Below the pieces are notes generated by a model that was given only the letters and a program-made list of their open reading frames with translations, was not told the DNA's origin and made no database searches. DNA of 43,473 bases, from positions 1 to 43,473 of the forward strand of contig CALZHP010000016.1 of the NCBI GenBank assembly GCA_945787325.1, in the 5' to 3' direction. The stretch is from an uncultured Desulfobulbaceae bacterium. Its GTDB lineage: Bacteria > Desulfobacterota > Desulfobulbia > Desulfobulbales > BM004. A program made the translations under genes and the position numbers. Shown one piece after another: positions 17,410 through 28,000 of the stretch (positions are counted from its first letter, which is position 1; the number at the start of each line of letters is the position of its first letter).

Positions 17410-19386
17410 ATGTCTGAAGAGATTAATTCTGAAAAATATTCGATTAAATTTCTACCTGGCGACCGGCAAATAAAAGTTAATGCTGGTGAAACAATTATTA
17501 AAGCTGCTCGTCTTGCAGGGGTTCACATTAACGCCTCCTGTGGAGGTTCAGGTGTTTGCGGAAAATGCAAGGTTCAGCTTGAAAGCGGTAATGTAGACGG
17601 CGGTAAAAGTGAAAAACTGTCAGATGAAGACTTTAATGAAGGCTACCGACAAGCATGCATTTCAACAGTAATAAGTGAAGCCGTTATCCGTATCCCGGTC
17701 GAATCAAGCCTCAAAGCTGGTGGCCTTGCAACAGAAGTTCCCATCCGCCATCGTGCTCGGATGCATGTTTTTAATGTTGATGAATTAAAAGAAGAAGGAG
17801 TGTTTGCGCCTCCGGTTGAGAAACTCGTTCTCGACCTGCCAGAAGCTTCAGCAGAAGATAACATGGCAGATGCGGGTCGCTTAATACATGGTTTAAATGA
17901 TCAGTATAATGAGCACCGGCTTATTACAACCTTACCAGTTCTACGTAAATTAAGGAGAACTCTTCGAGAACAAAAATTCCAGGTAACTACTACCCTTTCC
18001 CGATCAGTCAGTGAAGGTGGTAAAACTCATATTGTCAATGTTCAAGCAGGCAACTGGGAAAAACGCAATTTTGGTCTGGCAGTAGATATAGGAACCACGA
18101 CCGTCTACGGAAGCCTGCTTGATCTTTATACCGGCGAAGTCCTTGCCAAAGGCGGTGATTACAACGGCCAGATCAGCTACGGAGAGGATGTTATCTCACG
18201 AATCATTTATGCCGAAAAACCAAAAGGCTTGGAGTTGATGCACGATCTGGTAATTAATACAATAAATACCATAATTAACAGACTTCTAAAAACAGCTAAC
18301 ATAGACAGGGACGAATTGTCTTCAATCACCCTGGCTGGCAACACTGCTATGACTCATTTCCTGCTTGCCTTGGAACCTCACAATATAAGAAGAGCTCCCT
18401 ATGTTCCAGTATCAACTTTTTTCCCTCCGTTTCGTGCGACTGATCTTGGTATTAAATTAGACACACATGCTGTAGCACTCGTTTATCCATCAATATCAAG
18501 TTATGTGGGTGGCGATATAGTTGCCGGAGTAATGGGATCCGGAATGTACCGCACCGAAACTGTTACACTATACGTTGACATCGGCACAAATGCAGAAATT
18601 GTTATCGGCAACAATGAATGGCTGGTTTGCGCTGCCTGTTCCGCAGGTCCCGCATTTGAGGGTGGTGGTATTACTCATGGTATGAGAGCCGCTTCTGGAG
18701 CTATAGAGGATTTCAGCATGAATCCTACAGACTTTGAACCTATGAATATTACCATTGGCAATAAGCCACCAATCGGTATTTGTGGTTCAGGGTTACTTAT
18801 ACTTGTTGCAACATTACTTGAAAACAATGTTATCGACAGGGACGGGAAATTCAACCGGTTACTCGATACTCCTCGAATAAGAGAAGGAAGAAGCGGTTAT
18901 GAGTATGTTCTGGTTTGGGAAGGTGAATCTGGTGTTGACCATGATATTGTTATTAATGAAGTTGACATTGAAAACTTTATTCGTGCAAAGGCCGCTATTT
19001 ATGCTGGGATCAAAACACTTGTTGAGTCGGTTGGGCTCGAAATTACAAACATCGAACAGATTATTCTGGCAGGTGCATTCGGCAGCTATATTGATCTCGA
19101 TAGTGCCATGACCGTCGGACTTTTTCCCGAAGTCGACCCGGATAGAATACTTTATGTCGGTAACGGTTCCATGCTTGGCACCTGGATGAGTGAGCTAAGT
19201 AACCATATTCGTAAAGATGTTGTGGACGTGGTGAAAAGGATGACAAGCTTTGAACTCTCTGAAGTAAATACATTCAAAGACCAGTATGTTGCATCACTCT
19301 TTTTGCCGCATACTGATATCTCTCTATTCCCAAATTTGAAAAAAAGATTTTCATTATTCCAAAATATTTCTGAACACAACATCTAA
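17410..19386 (+). CDS. 2Fe-2S ferredoxin/ASKHA ATPase, corrinoid-protein reductive activator-like
   Basis: A 658-residue protein. Its N-terminal plant-type 2Fe-2S domain has ligands Cys44, Cys50, Cys53 and Cys83. The large C-terminal domain is an ASKHA-type fold: AVDIGTTTVYGSLLDL, YVDIGTNAEIVIG, a GPAFEGGGITHGMRA segment and ILAGAFGSYIDLDSAM. Proteins of this build (RACo, RamA and relatives; the DUF4445 group) use ATP to drive reduction of an inactive Co(II) corrinoid to Co(I), for example in the corrinoid iron-sulfur protein of the Wood-Ljungdahl pathway or in methyltransferases. It lies 35 bases after fdhA with AAGGTGATG before the start, so it is probably in the same operon. The partner corrinoid protein is not in the window, so the exact target is unknown. 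Confidence 0.87.
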   Translation: MSEEINSEKYSIKFLPGDRQIKVNAGETIIKAARLAGVHINASCGGSGVCGKCKVQLESGNVDGGKSEKLSDEDFNEGYRQACISTVISEAVIRIPVESSLKAGGLATEVPIRHRARMHVFNVDELKEEGVFAPPVEKLVLDLPEASAEDNMADAGRLIHGLNDQYNEHRLITTLPVLRKLRRTLREQKFQVTTTLSRSVSEGGKTHIVNVQAGNWEKRNFGLAVDIGTTTVYGSLLDLYTGEVLAKGGDYNGQISYGEDVISRIIYAEKPKGLELMHDLVINTINTIINRLLKTANIDRDELSSITLAGNTAMTHFLLALEPHNIRRAPYVPVSTFFPPFRATDLGIKLDTHAVALVYPSISSYVGGDIVAGVMGSGMYRTETVTLYVDIGTNAEIVIGNNEWLVCAACSAGPAFEGGGITHGMRAASGAIEDFSMNPTDFEPMNITIGNKPPIGICGSGLLILVATLLENNVIDRDGKFNRLLDTPRIREGRSGYEYVLVWEGESGVDHDIVINEVDIENFIRAKAAIYAGIKTLVESVGLEITNIEQIILAGAFGSYIDLDSAMTVGLFPEVDPDRILYVGNGSMLGTWMSELSNHIRKDVVDVVKRMTSFELSEVNTFKDQYVASLFLPHTDISLFPNLKKRFSLFQNISEHNI

Positions 19387-19496
19387 TACTTGAAACTTTT
19401 TTATCCATTGACCGGGAATTTATTTTCCGTTAAAGTTAAATTAATTTTAAAAAATATCGTTTTTTTGGACAACACAGCAACAGGATATACCACACT

Positions 19497-19895
19497 ATGA
19501 GCACAATTGATTTTGAAGAACTATTTACAGAAAAAAATCTAAGAAGACTAATGCCTTCAGAAAAATCTGATGAGTTCTTTGAAGCAATGTATGGAGACTC
19601 CGATGAAGGAGCTTATGATATTTCGTTGAGATACAATAAATACGATGAAAACAACAATACCCTCGGATTTGAATTGCAGCTCAAAGAGCGTCCGGGTAAA
19701 TGCCTTGCCTGCAATCTTACATACGGACTACCAGAAGTCTTTTCAAGGCACCCGCTAATTAACTTAAATGGTGTTGTGAGCGAAATCTGTCAGATGCTGG
19801 GTGATGCTGCAAGCTGCGATGATTGGATCCTTGGAAGCACACAACCAGTTTCAAAGGATTTGCATGCAATCCCCCTGCAAATTACATTGAAGTAA
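19497..19895 (+). CDS. Conserved small protein of unknown function with a CLAC motif
   Basis: A 132-residue soluble, acidic protein with no signal peptide or membrane segment. The N-terminal half is rich in Asp/Glu (DEFFEAMYGDSDEGAYDI). The centre reads RPGKCLACNLTYGLPEVFSRHP, with a CxxC pair that could be a metal or redox site, and a further single Cys lies in EICQML and in SCDDW. I recall similar proteins in deltaproteobacteria with misleading transferred names, and I assign no function. It follows the activator gene by about 110 bases and ends at a bidirectional terminator, so it may be the last gene of the formate dehydrogenase transcript or have its own promoter. The text is compositionally normal and the gene looks real. 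Confidence 0.75.
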   Translation: MSTIDFEELFTEKNLRRLMPSEKSDEFFEAMYGDSDEGAYDISLRYNKYDENNNTLGFELQLKERPGKCLACNLTYGLPEVFSRHPLINLNGVVSEICQMLGDAASCDDWILGSTQPVSKDLHAIPLQITLK

Positions 19896-19913
19896 CACAT
19901 GCTGTTTCTCTAT

Positions 19914-19945
19914 AAAAAAACGCGCTTTCCAAAGCGCGTTTTTTT
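19914..19945. terminator. Bidirectional Rho-independent terminator
   Basis: Seven A, then CGCGCTTT-CC-AAAGCGCG, then seven T: a perfect 8-bp stem with a 2-base spacer, flanked so that it works on both strands. It lies between the convergent small CLAC-motif gene and the hybrid histidine kinase, whose stop codon overlaps its right edge. Confidence 0.9.
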
Positions 19946-22211
19946 ATTTACAAGTCGGATTATCTTCATACACAACTTCCTTTAAAACCTCACTCAAAGT
20001 TTCAATGTTATAAGGCTTGGGTACAACCCCCTTAAAACCAAAAGCTTTGAAATCAGCCATAACTGGATCGTCTGCATAACCGCTTGAAGCTAAGGCTTTC
20101 ACTTTCGGATCTACAAAAAGTAGTGATTGAATAGCTTCCTTGCCCCCCATACCACCAGGAATTGTAAGATCCAAAATAACCGCATCATAAGGTTCATTCT
20201 CTTCAAACGCTTTCTTATAGGCTTTAATTGACTCAAAACCATTTTTTACAAGCTCTACTTCATATCCAAGAAATGCGATCATTTCTTTAACTACAGCTAA
20301 AATTTCTTCCTCATCATCCATTACCAGAATCTTGCCACTGCCATTATAAATTTTGCTGCTTTTCTTGTGCTCCTCAACTGGTTTGTCTGAAGCCGGCAAG
20401 TAAACACTTACTGAAGTCCCTTTATTATATTCGGACTCAAATATAAGTACTCCATTATGTTTTTTTATTATTGAGTATGAAACGGCAAGTCCTAATCCAT
20501 TGCCACCTCTTTTTGTAGAAAAATATGGATCAAAAACTTTCTGGAGATAATGCTCAGGTATACCTTTTCCGGTATCTTTTAAAATTATATTTACATAACG
20601 TCCCGGAGGTAAAGATAATGAATTATCTTTATCCACCGTAATGTTTTTCCCATCAACATTGATTTTGCCACCGGAAGGCATAGCCTGTACTGAATTAAGA
20701 ACAAGGTTATGGAAAACCTGGCTGATCTGCCCACCATCAACCTCAACTTGGTTTAAAATATCAGGTAAAGAATATTCACAGCTAACAGCTGAACCTCGCA
20801 ATGCAAAGCTAACAGCTTCCTCGAGTAAACCTTGCAAATACATAGTCTTTATAACTGGAATTCCACCTTTAGAAAAAGTTAGCAACTGTTGCGTTAGCTC
20901 GCTCGCTCTTAGTGCTGCACGTTCTGTTTTTTTGAGTTTATCAAAGACCCTGCCTTCGGTTCCTGAATAAAGTTTTGCCAAAGAAACATGACCAATAATC
21001 GATTGCAGCAGATTATTAAAATCATGGGCAATACCGCCTGCCAAAACACCAAGCGACTCAAGTTTCTGGGTTTGCACAATATTATCTTCCATTTTGCGTC
21101 GTTCGGTGAAATCTGATGCCACTACCTGATATTCAACCAAACTGTCCTGATGATCAAAAATCGCGCGAACAGTCATATGTAAATATCTTTCATTTTGGCC
21201 AGTTAAATTAATATAATGTGCTTGAGTAGAAACAGGATTAAAAAGCGATAAGAGATTTACATGATTTTCAAAATCTTCATAATCCACAAAATCTATTATT
21301 TCTTTAATCTTCCAATCAAAAGGATCTTCTAGATCCTTTGAAAAATAGTTGCAGAATGCTTTATTAGCAAAAGTCAGTTCAAAAACTTTATTAAATCTAA
21401 ATACAAGTTCAGTCTGATCCTCTACAACAGCACGGTACCGTGTTTCGCTATCTAACAATTTGCACTGCACACGGTCTCGTTTTTTTACTGAATTTATAAG
21501 GGTATAGCCAAGTAGAAGAAGCACAATAAAACCGCTTAACCAGAGTAATAGCAAAAATTTCACCGTACCAGAATAGCGATTATATATGACATTTTTAAGG
21601 GGAGTAATCGGTACGGCCACACTGACCGCGCCCCTGACATCACCTTCCATGTAGCCATGTCTGGCATGACACTTTAAGCATCTCTTCTCTGTAACCCTTG
21701 CACGTATTAAACGAAAATATTTTTCACCATTCATATCCGAGATAGCCGCTTCTTCATTTACACCTTTTTCAAACTTGAAGAGTGCTTCTGCTTCCCACTT
21801 GTCAGGAATGTTTGCAGGATGGATAGGATGAAGGCTTATCATACGGCTATAAACGCCAAATTTATCTTTAGAAAGCTCATTTATCTGGCGAATCATTGGC
21901 ATAGAGATTACCTTCGTAAATTTTTTACCAGACGTTGTCACAATATCTCGATCTGGATGATCACTAATGTATGGATTTGGCTGGTTCTTTTCTGTAATGG
22001 GTACATAAACACCACCATGGGAAAAGTTCCAGAGACGATAAGCAGCATCTTTTTCTATCATTGCCTGCGAATATAAATATCCTCCAGACCAGATGTTGCG
22101 ATCTGCTTCGAGCTTTTCACGATATACAGCAACACTACAAAGAACTGTCCAAACGAAACTGATGACAACAATAATAATTGAAATATCTTTTTTACTGGAA
22201 TTAAATGACAT
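19944..22211 (-). CDS. Heme-c sensor hybrid histidine kinase (DUF3365-PAS-HisKA-HATPase-receiver)
   Basis: A 755-residue membrane sensor. TM1 is at about residues 9-29 and TM2 at about 215-240. Between them is a periplasmic domain of the DUF3365 type with a c-type heme site CLKCH (Cys178, Cys181, His182). Next comes a PAS domain (ETRYRAVVEDQTELVFRF to DFTERRK), a dimerisation domain with H-box GGIAHDFNNLL (His396), the ATPase domain (NLVLNSVQAMPSGG, DTGKGIPEHYLQKVFDPYFSTK, GLGLAVSYSI) and a C-terminal receiver with acidic pocket MDDEEE, phospho-acceptor Asp681, Ser in ASSGY and Lys in PKPY. It probably senses redox state or a diatomic gas through heme (inference). No separate regulator gene is adjacent, so output probably passes to a distant HPt or response regulator. 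Confidence 0.93.
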   Translation of the reverse strand: MSFNSSKKDISIIIVVISFVWTVLCSVAVYREKLEADRNIWSGGYLYSQAMIEKDAAYRLWNFSHGGVYVPITEKNQPNPYISDHPDRDIVTTSGKKFTKVISMPMIRQINELSKDKFGVYSRMISLHPIHPANIPDKWEAEALFKFEKGVNEEAAISDMNGEKYFRLIRARVTEKRCLKCHARHGYMEGDVRGAVSVAVPITPLKNVIYNRYSGTVKFLLLLWLSGFIVLLLLGYTLINSVKKRDRVQCKLLDSETRYRAVVEDQTELVFRFNKVFELTFANKAFCNYFSKDLEDPFDWKIKEIIDFVDYEDFENHVNLLSLFNPVSTQAHYINLTGQNERYLHMTVRAIFDHQDSLVEYQVVASDFTERRKMEDNIVQTQKLESLGVLAGGIAHDFNNLLQSIIGHVSLAKLYSGTEGRVFDKLKKTERAALRASELTQQLLTFSKGGIPVIKTMYLQGLLEEAVSFALRGSAVSCEYSLPDILNQVEVDGGQISQVFHNLVLNSVQAMPSGGKINVDGKNITVDKDNSLSLPPGRYVNIILKDTGKGIPEHYLQKVFDPYFSTKRGGNGLGLAVSYSIIKKHNGVLIFESEYNKGTSVSVYLPASDKPVEEHKKSSKIYNGSGKILVMDDEEEILAVVKEMIAFLGYEVELVKNGFESIKAYKKAFEENEPYDAVILDLTIPGGMGGKEAIQSLLFVDPKVKALASSGYADDPVMADFKAFGFKGVVPKPYNIETLSEVLKEVVYEDNPTCK

Positions 22212-22690
22212 GAATATATCTTCAGTATTTCATAAAATTATTACACATATCTAAATATATATTTGAAAATCAAAAAGGTAAAAAAAATAAGCACCTGAAT
22301 ACCTGCAAAAAATATTCAAGCTTTAGTCTGAATATATTTTAACCGTCTAATATTTGGTGGATAAATTATGCAAATCACACACCAAACTGTTCAATATTAT
22401 TAGGTTTAATCAATAAATACGTTTTTACAGCTTCGTAAATTTTATACTTGTTAATTTACTCCATATATAAAAACTGGATTTTTCTATCGTGAGTGGTGTT
22501 TAACTAGAAAAATAAAAAGAATTGTAGCAATAAACATGCCTGGAGGTGCTACATTGTGGTATATTCGATTTGTGCTGAAATTAAAACAAGTTATTTCAAT
22601 TTCAAAGGAATTATATATGATTTCCGGCATATATTGTTCCAGAATTTCGGAATCATTTCGTATTTGTGGAAAAAAATCAGGTTCATAGAC
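22212..22690. other. AT-rich intergenic region between two minus-strand genes
   Basis: About 480 bases between the pabBC stop and the kinase start, holding no gene I accept. The plus-strand frame 22556-22834 overlaps the end of pabBC and is featureless. The kinase promoter should be on the minus strand near 22215-22330, but I cannot choose hexamers with confidence. No RNA structure was recognised. Confidence 0.45.
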
Positions 22691-24643
22691 TCATATTGTC
22701 ACATTAATAAGTCCCCTAACCGAGTTTCCTACAAATATGCTATCCGCATTGTTGAGATCTTTTCTTGTCAGTACTTTTTCAAAGACTTTACCAGGGTTAA
22801 ATTCCATGAAATATCTACGAAATATACCTGGTAGCAATCCGCTTTTAATAGGTGGTGTATAAAATTTATTATCTTTTAGAATGAATAAATTGGTAATACT
22901 GCCTTCGGTTACTTCATTTTTTTCATTCTCATATAATACTTCGTAAAATCCATTTTCAACTGCCTGCTCTCTCTCATCATCATATATATGACGATTTGTG
23001 GTTTTATGATAAAGATATATTGATTTCGAATCCATTTTTGTAGTTGAAAATATTACCCTAGGTAACGATTCAGGTTTTCTTTTAATAGTTGCGATGATTT
23101 CTTTAGCCTTAATTTTTAACAAAGAAGACTTAATTTCAATGGATGTCGCTATAATTTCATGTGAGCCATCTTTTTCCAGGGTGAGCCGCACTCTTTTACC
23201 AGAAATCGCTTTTTGTTCTTTCCAGTATTGGGCTTTAACTTCTAAATCCTTATTTATTAGCTGAATGTTAAAAGGGTAACCAAAGTAAATTGCTGAATCG
23301 CACAGGCGATCCATGTGCAAGTCGAACAGCCAATATCCATTATCTGGACACCATAACAATGTTTCTATGAGTTTAAATTCTGCCGCTGGTTTTGTAAGAA
23401 AATTGCCCTTCAGCAGGCATTCCTCCCATTCATTCTCTGGTTCAGAATCATAGACTATTCCAGACCCTATCCCCATAACTCCTCTTTGTTCATCAATTAC
23501 CACTGTACGAATAGGAACATTAAATAAAGCATCAAATTTAGGCGTTATGTATCCAATGGCGCCTGTATAAATGCCCCGCTGCCGCTTTTCAAGTTCTCGT
23601 ATAATTTCCATAGTCCTTATCTTGGGAGCACCTGTTACCGAGCCGCACGGAAAGAGGCATTCAAATAGATCATACAACGATAACTTTTCAGGGACTTTTG
23701 CCTCTATAGTAGAGGTCATCTGGTGCAGAGTCTCATATGTTTCAACATCAAATAAAGATTTCACATATACGTTGCCGCTAGCATCTTTCGGACTTAGTCT
23801 GCCTAGATCATTGCGCAGCAAATCAACAATCATCACATTCTCACTGCGATTTTTGATATCATCTCGAAGAAAGTCTACTAATTGCCTGTCCTCATTAAGA
23901 GTTTTCCCGCGTCTCATTGTCCCCTTCATTGGGCGAACAGTAATTTTTGACCCTTTTTTATTAAAGAATAGTTCAGGAGAGAAAGAAATAGTATGGTGTG
24001 ATCCATTTTTAAGAAATGCCCCATAAGAAACATTCTGATTCCGTCGTAATGTTTTATAAAATGATGCCATTGAGCCATAAAAATCGAAAAGCAGTTCCAG
24101 CGTGTAATTCACTTGATAAGTATCACCTGCTTTTATGTACTCTTTTACCTTTTTAATGTCCTCAAGGTATCTTTCCTTTTTTACACTTAATTGCAGGTCG
24201 GAAACTTTGTAATCTTTGTTGTTGAAATTATCAGCATTCTTAACTTCAGGCCATTTACCTGCCCCAGAAAATTTACCAGTAATATGATTATAAATATGCG
24301 GCTCGGAATATACGCCAAGATCTGCGATAACTTTTTTATTATTTTTATTAGGAGATCTGTCCAATAATCGGTTCAACACAGGTTCCAATAAATAACCGAA
24401 TTCGTAAGCAAACCATCCAGCGAGATAATATCCTTTGTACAGTTTTTCTTCAGCCCTGTTCAGGAATATTTGTGGATCATCATTAACATTACAGGTGATT
24501 CTTTCTACCGGCTTCCTAAACAGAAACGAACAACAATTATCTTCATTGAATTTAGTGGTCTCAAAAAAAGCGAATGAGTCTTCTTTATTGAGAAATTTCA
24601 ATATTGAAAGAAGTTGAGAATCGTTAAGTGGCAAGTGTTTCAT
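22691..24643 (-). CDS. pabB: Fused aminodeoxychorismate synthase component I/aminodeoxychorismate lyase
   Basis: A 650-residue fusion supplying p-aminobenzoate for folate. The first 400 residues or so are the chorismate-binding PabB part: DTYQVNYTLEL, RPMKGTMRRGKTLNEDRQL, KNRSENVMIVDLLRNDLGR, the FPCGSVTGAPKIRTMEII signature and GIGSGIVYDSEPENEWEEC. The last 250 residues are PLP-dependent PabC (fold type IV), with a probable Schiff-base Lys in LYHKTTNR, NEVTEGSITNLFI and SGLLPGIFRRYF. Together they convert chorismate plus ammonia to PABA and pyruvate; the glutamine amidotransferase PabA is not in the window. No clear ribosome site precedes ATG 24643. The fusion order PabB-PabC is known in many bacteria. 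It pairs functionally with folC at 2.9-4.2 kb. Confidence 0.93.
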   Translation of the reverse strand: MKHLPLNDSQLLSILKFLNKEDSFAFFETTKFNEDNCCSFLFRKPVERITCNVNDDPQIFLNRAEEKLYKGYYLAGWFAYEFGYLLEPVLNRLLDRSPNKNNKKVIADLGVYSEPHIYNHITGKFSGAGKWPEVKNADNFNNKDYKVSDLQLSVKKERYLEDIKKVKEYIKAGDTYQVNYTLELLFDFYGSMASFYKTLRRNQNVSYGAFLKNGSHHTISFSPELFFNKKGSKITVRPMKGTMRRGKTLNEDRQLVDFLRDDIKNRSENVMIVDLLRNDLGRLSPKDASGNVYVKSLFDVETYETLHQMTSTIEAKVPEKLSLYDLFECLFPCGSVTGAPKIRTMEIIRELEKRQRGIYTGAIGYITPKFDALFNVPIRTVVIDEQRGVMGIGSGIVYDSEPENEWEECLLKGNFLTKPAAEFKLIETLLWCPDNGYWLFDLHMDRLCDSAIYFGYPFNIQLINKDLEVKAQYWKEQKAISGKRVRLTLEKDGSHEIIATSIEIKSSLLKIKAKEIIATIKRKPESLPRVIFSTTKMDSKSIYLYHKTTNRHIYDDEREQAVENGFYEVLYENEKNEVTEGSITNLFILKDNKFYTPPIKSGLLPGIFRRYFMEFNPGKVFEKVLTRKDLNNADSIFVGNSVRGLINVTI

Positions 24644-25073
24644 TATAATTTAATAATTTAAGGAATTTGAAGTATCTCTAATTATATAAAAAAATACACC
24701 TCTTCTATCAGTTCACACCTTTATTTCAAGTTTTATTTATTCTGAAGTATTTCAATTAATGATTTTATTAACCATCAACACCATAGCAGTTAATTTTTTT
24801 AATCAAGTGCCACAAATTCTTGCATGATTAATTGGAATATTTTATGTTGACAGGTTCATTATTGTTCTAATGAGGTGTTGATCGTTATTATAGCGCTTAT
24901 ATGTGATAGGCAACATTATTAACTTTCTTTTTATAACCAAACTATTAACTGCCCTAAGAAACGGAAAAAGAAAATACGAATTCCTTTGTTCAGACAATTC
25001 ATTACGAAATGTTTTTCTATATTTAACATAAAGTTTGTTTAACCAGTCAATAATTTAAGCAAGGAGAACTAAG
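24644..25073. other. AT-rich divergent intergenic region upstream of PFOR
   Basis: About 430 bases between divergently read pabBC and the pyruvate:ferredoxin oxidoreductase gene, with no ORF. A perfect TTGACA occurs at 24847-24852, but no good -10 follows at 17 bases, so I do not call it a promoter. AAGGAGAAC ends at about 25069 and is the ribosome site for the gene at 25074. Confidence 0.5.
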
Positions 25074-28000
25074 ATGTCCCGACAAATGGTTACCATTGAT
25101 GGAAATCAGGCCTGCACCCATGTTGCCTATTCCACCAGCGAGATTATCACTATCTATCCGATTACTCCATCTTCACCTATGGCAGCTGAAGCAGATGCTA
25201 AAGCAACCGCCAAACAGAAAAATATCTGGGGTTCTGTTCCAGCCGTGACTCAGATGCAGTCTGAAGGCGGTGTTGCTGGTTCCCTGCACGGCTCTTTAAC
25301 AACAGGTGCCCTCTGCACCACATTCACAGCTTCTCAGGGCCTCCTGTTGATGCTCCCGAATATGTTCAAACTGGCAGGTGAATTAACGCCAACAGTATTT
25401 CATATTACGGCACGTTCACTGGCTGCTCAGGGCCTGTCTATTTTTGGCGATCACGGAGATGTCATGGCTGCCCGCCAGACCGGATGGGGAATGCTTTGTT
25501 CCCAGAATGTTCAGGAATGTATGGATTTCGCACTCATTTCTACTCAGTCTGCATTGAAATCCCGTATTCCTTTCATGCATTTCTTTGATGGTTTCCGCAC
25601 TTCACATGAAATCCAGAAAGTTGAGCAGCTTACTGATGATGACATGCTTGAAATTATTGATGAAGACCTCATTATTGCCCACCGCAAGAGAGGACTCACC
25701 CCGGATCGACCAACCATGCGTGGTACAGCTCAAAACCCGGATGTTTACTTTACCGGTCGTGAGACAGTTAACAAGTACTACAACGCTATTCCAAAAATAG
25801 TTCAAGAAACAATGGATAAGTTTGCTGGTCTTACCGGCCGCCAGTACCACCTGTTTGATTATGTAGGTGCAGAAGATGCCGAAGAAGTTATCGTTATGAT
25901 GGGTTCGGGCTGTGAAACGGTACGCGCTACTGTTGAACACCTCGTAGCCAACGGATCAAAAGTAGGTCTTGTCATTGTTCGCCTTTTCAGACCGTTTGAT
26001 TCAAAATCAATGATAGCATCACTTCCTGAATCTGTAAAAAGAATAACTGTTCTCGACCGCACAAAAGAGCCAGGAGCTGCCGGTGAACCACTGTATCAGG
26101 ACGTACGCACAGCAGTTGGTGAAGCCGTTGATGCCGGAACTATGAAATCAAGCCCGGTTATTATCGGCGGCCGCTACGGGATGGGTTCTGCCGAGTTTAC
26201 ACCTGCAATGGTTAAAGCTGTTGTAGACAATATGTCTGCAGGCAGCCCGAAAAACCATTTTTGTGTTGGCCCTAACGACGATGTAGCCTTTACCAGCCTT
26301 GATTATGATGAAGATGCTTTTAACATTGAAGGTGCAGATGTGTTCCGTGCAATGTTTTATGGTTTGGGTGCTGATGGTACTGTTGGCGCTAACAAAAACA
26401 CAATCAAAATTATCGGTACGGAAACCGAAAATAATGCTCAAGGCTATTTTGTATACGATTCCAAGAAATCAGGTTCAATTACAACAAGTCATCTGCGGTT
26501 CGGCAAAAGCAAGATCATGTCTCCTTACCTTATTAATAAGGCCAATTTTATTGCCTGCCACAATTTCACCTTCCTTGATAAATACGATATGCTTTCAAAC
26601 TGTGAAGACGGCGGCACCTTCCTGCTGACAACATCATTCAGCAAGGATGACGTCTGGGATCACCTGCCGTCTGCAGTCCAGAAGCAGATCAAAGAAAAAA
26701 ATCTGAAATTCTATGTTATTGATGCAATCAGTCTCGCAGGTGCAATTGGTCTTGGCGCTCGCATCAATATGATCATGCAGACCGCCTTCTTCCTGATTTC
26801 AGGTATTCTTACTAAAGAAGAAGCAATTGATTCTATCAAGACCGCTATCAAAAAAACATACGGTAAAAAAGGCGACAAAGTTGTTCAGATGAACTATGAC
26901 GCTGTTGATGCTGCAGTCAACAATATTGTCGAAGTTGCAGTTCCAGACGCGATAACCGGTCATGAGATGCCTCTGACAGTCCCTGCTGACGCACCAGATT
27001 TCGTTAGAGAGGTTACTGCTAAAATGATCGAAGGCAAGGGAGACCAGATCAAGGTTTCTGAAATGCCTGATGACGGAACATGGCCGACAGCTACTACTCA
27101 ATATGAAAAACGTAACATCGCCGTAAACGTTCCTGAGTGGGATTCTGAAACCTGTATTCAGTGCGGCCAATGTTCGCTGGTATGTCCTCACGGTGTTATC
27201 AGGATGAAAATTGTTGATGCCGCTCATATAGCATCTGCTCCTTCTTCAGTGAAAATAGCCGATGCCAAAGGCAAGCAATACGATGGCATGAAATGTATTA
27301 TTCAGGTGTCCACGGAAGATTGCACCGGTTGTAGCTCATGTGTCATGGTTTGCCCCGCACACCAGAAAGATGCCGATGGCAACAAGACCGACAGGAAGGC
27401 CGTAAACATGATTCCCAATACTGAAGAAGTAAGAAACAGGGAATCAGAAAACTTCAAATACTTCCTCCAGCTTCCTGAAATGGATTATAACAAACTCAGT
27501 CATACAACCATTAAAGGTAGCCAGCTTAAACGACCTCTGTTCGAGTTTTCCGGTGCCTGTGGAGGTTGCGGTGAAACTGCATATATAAAACTTGCCACCC
27601 AGCTGTTTGGTGACCGTATGCTGATTGCAAACGCTACCGGTTGTTCTTCAATTTACGGTGGCAACCTGCCCACAACTCCTTACGCGCAGCGTGACGACGG
27701 TCGTGGTCCCACATGGGCCAACTCTCTGTTCGAGGACAATGCCGAATTTGGACTGGGAATGCGTCAGACAGTTAACAAAATGGCATCCCAGGCAGTAGAA
27801 CTTCTGAGCGAAGCTGTTTCTGCCGGCACAATCGATCAAGGCATGATGGATGATATCATTAATGTATCCCAGAAAACCCAGATTGAGGTTGAACAACAGC
27901 GTGAACGAGTAGCAAAGCTCAAGAATGTTCTTGAAGGAAAGGACGATACAATTTCCAAGCGACTTCTGAATGTTGCCGACTATCTTGTCAAGAAATCTGT

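Noticed and set aside
22556-22834. 92-residue plus-strand ORF
   Set aside because: Overlaps the end of pabBC antisense and looks like AT-rich noise.
24847-24852. TTGACA upstream of PFOR as a promoter
   Set aside because: No acceptable -10 hexamer at 16-18 bases downstream; likely chance in AT-rich DNA.
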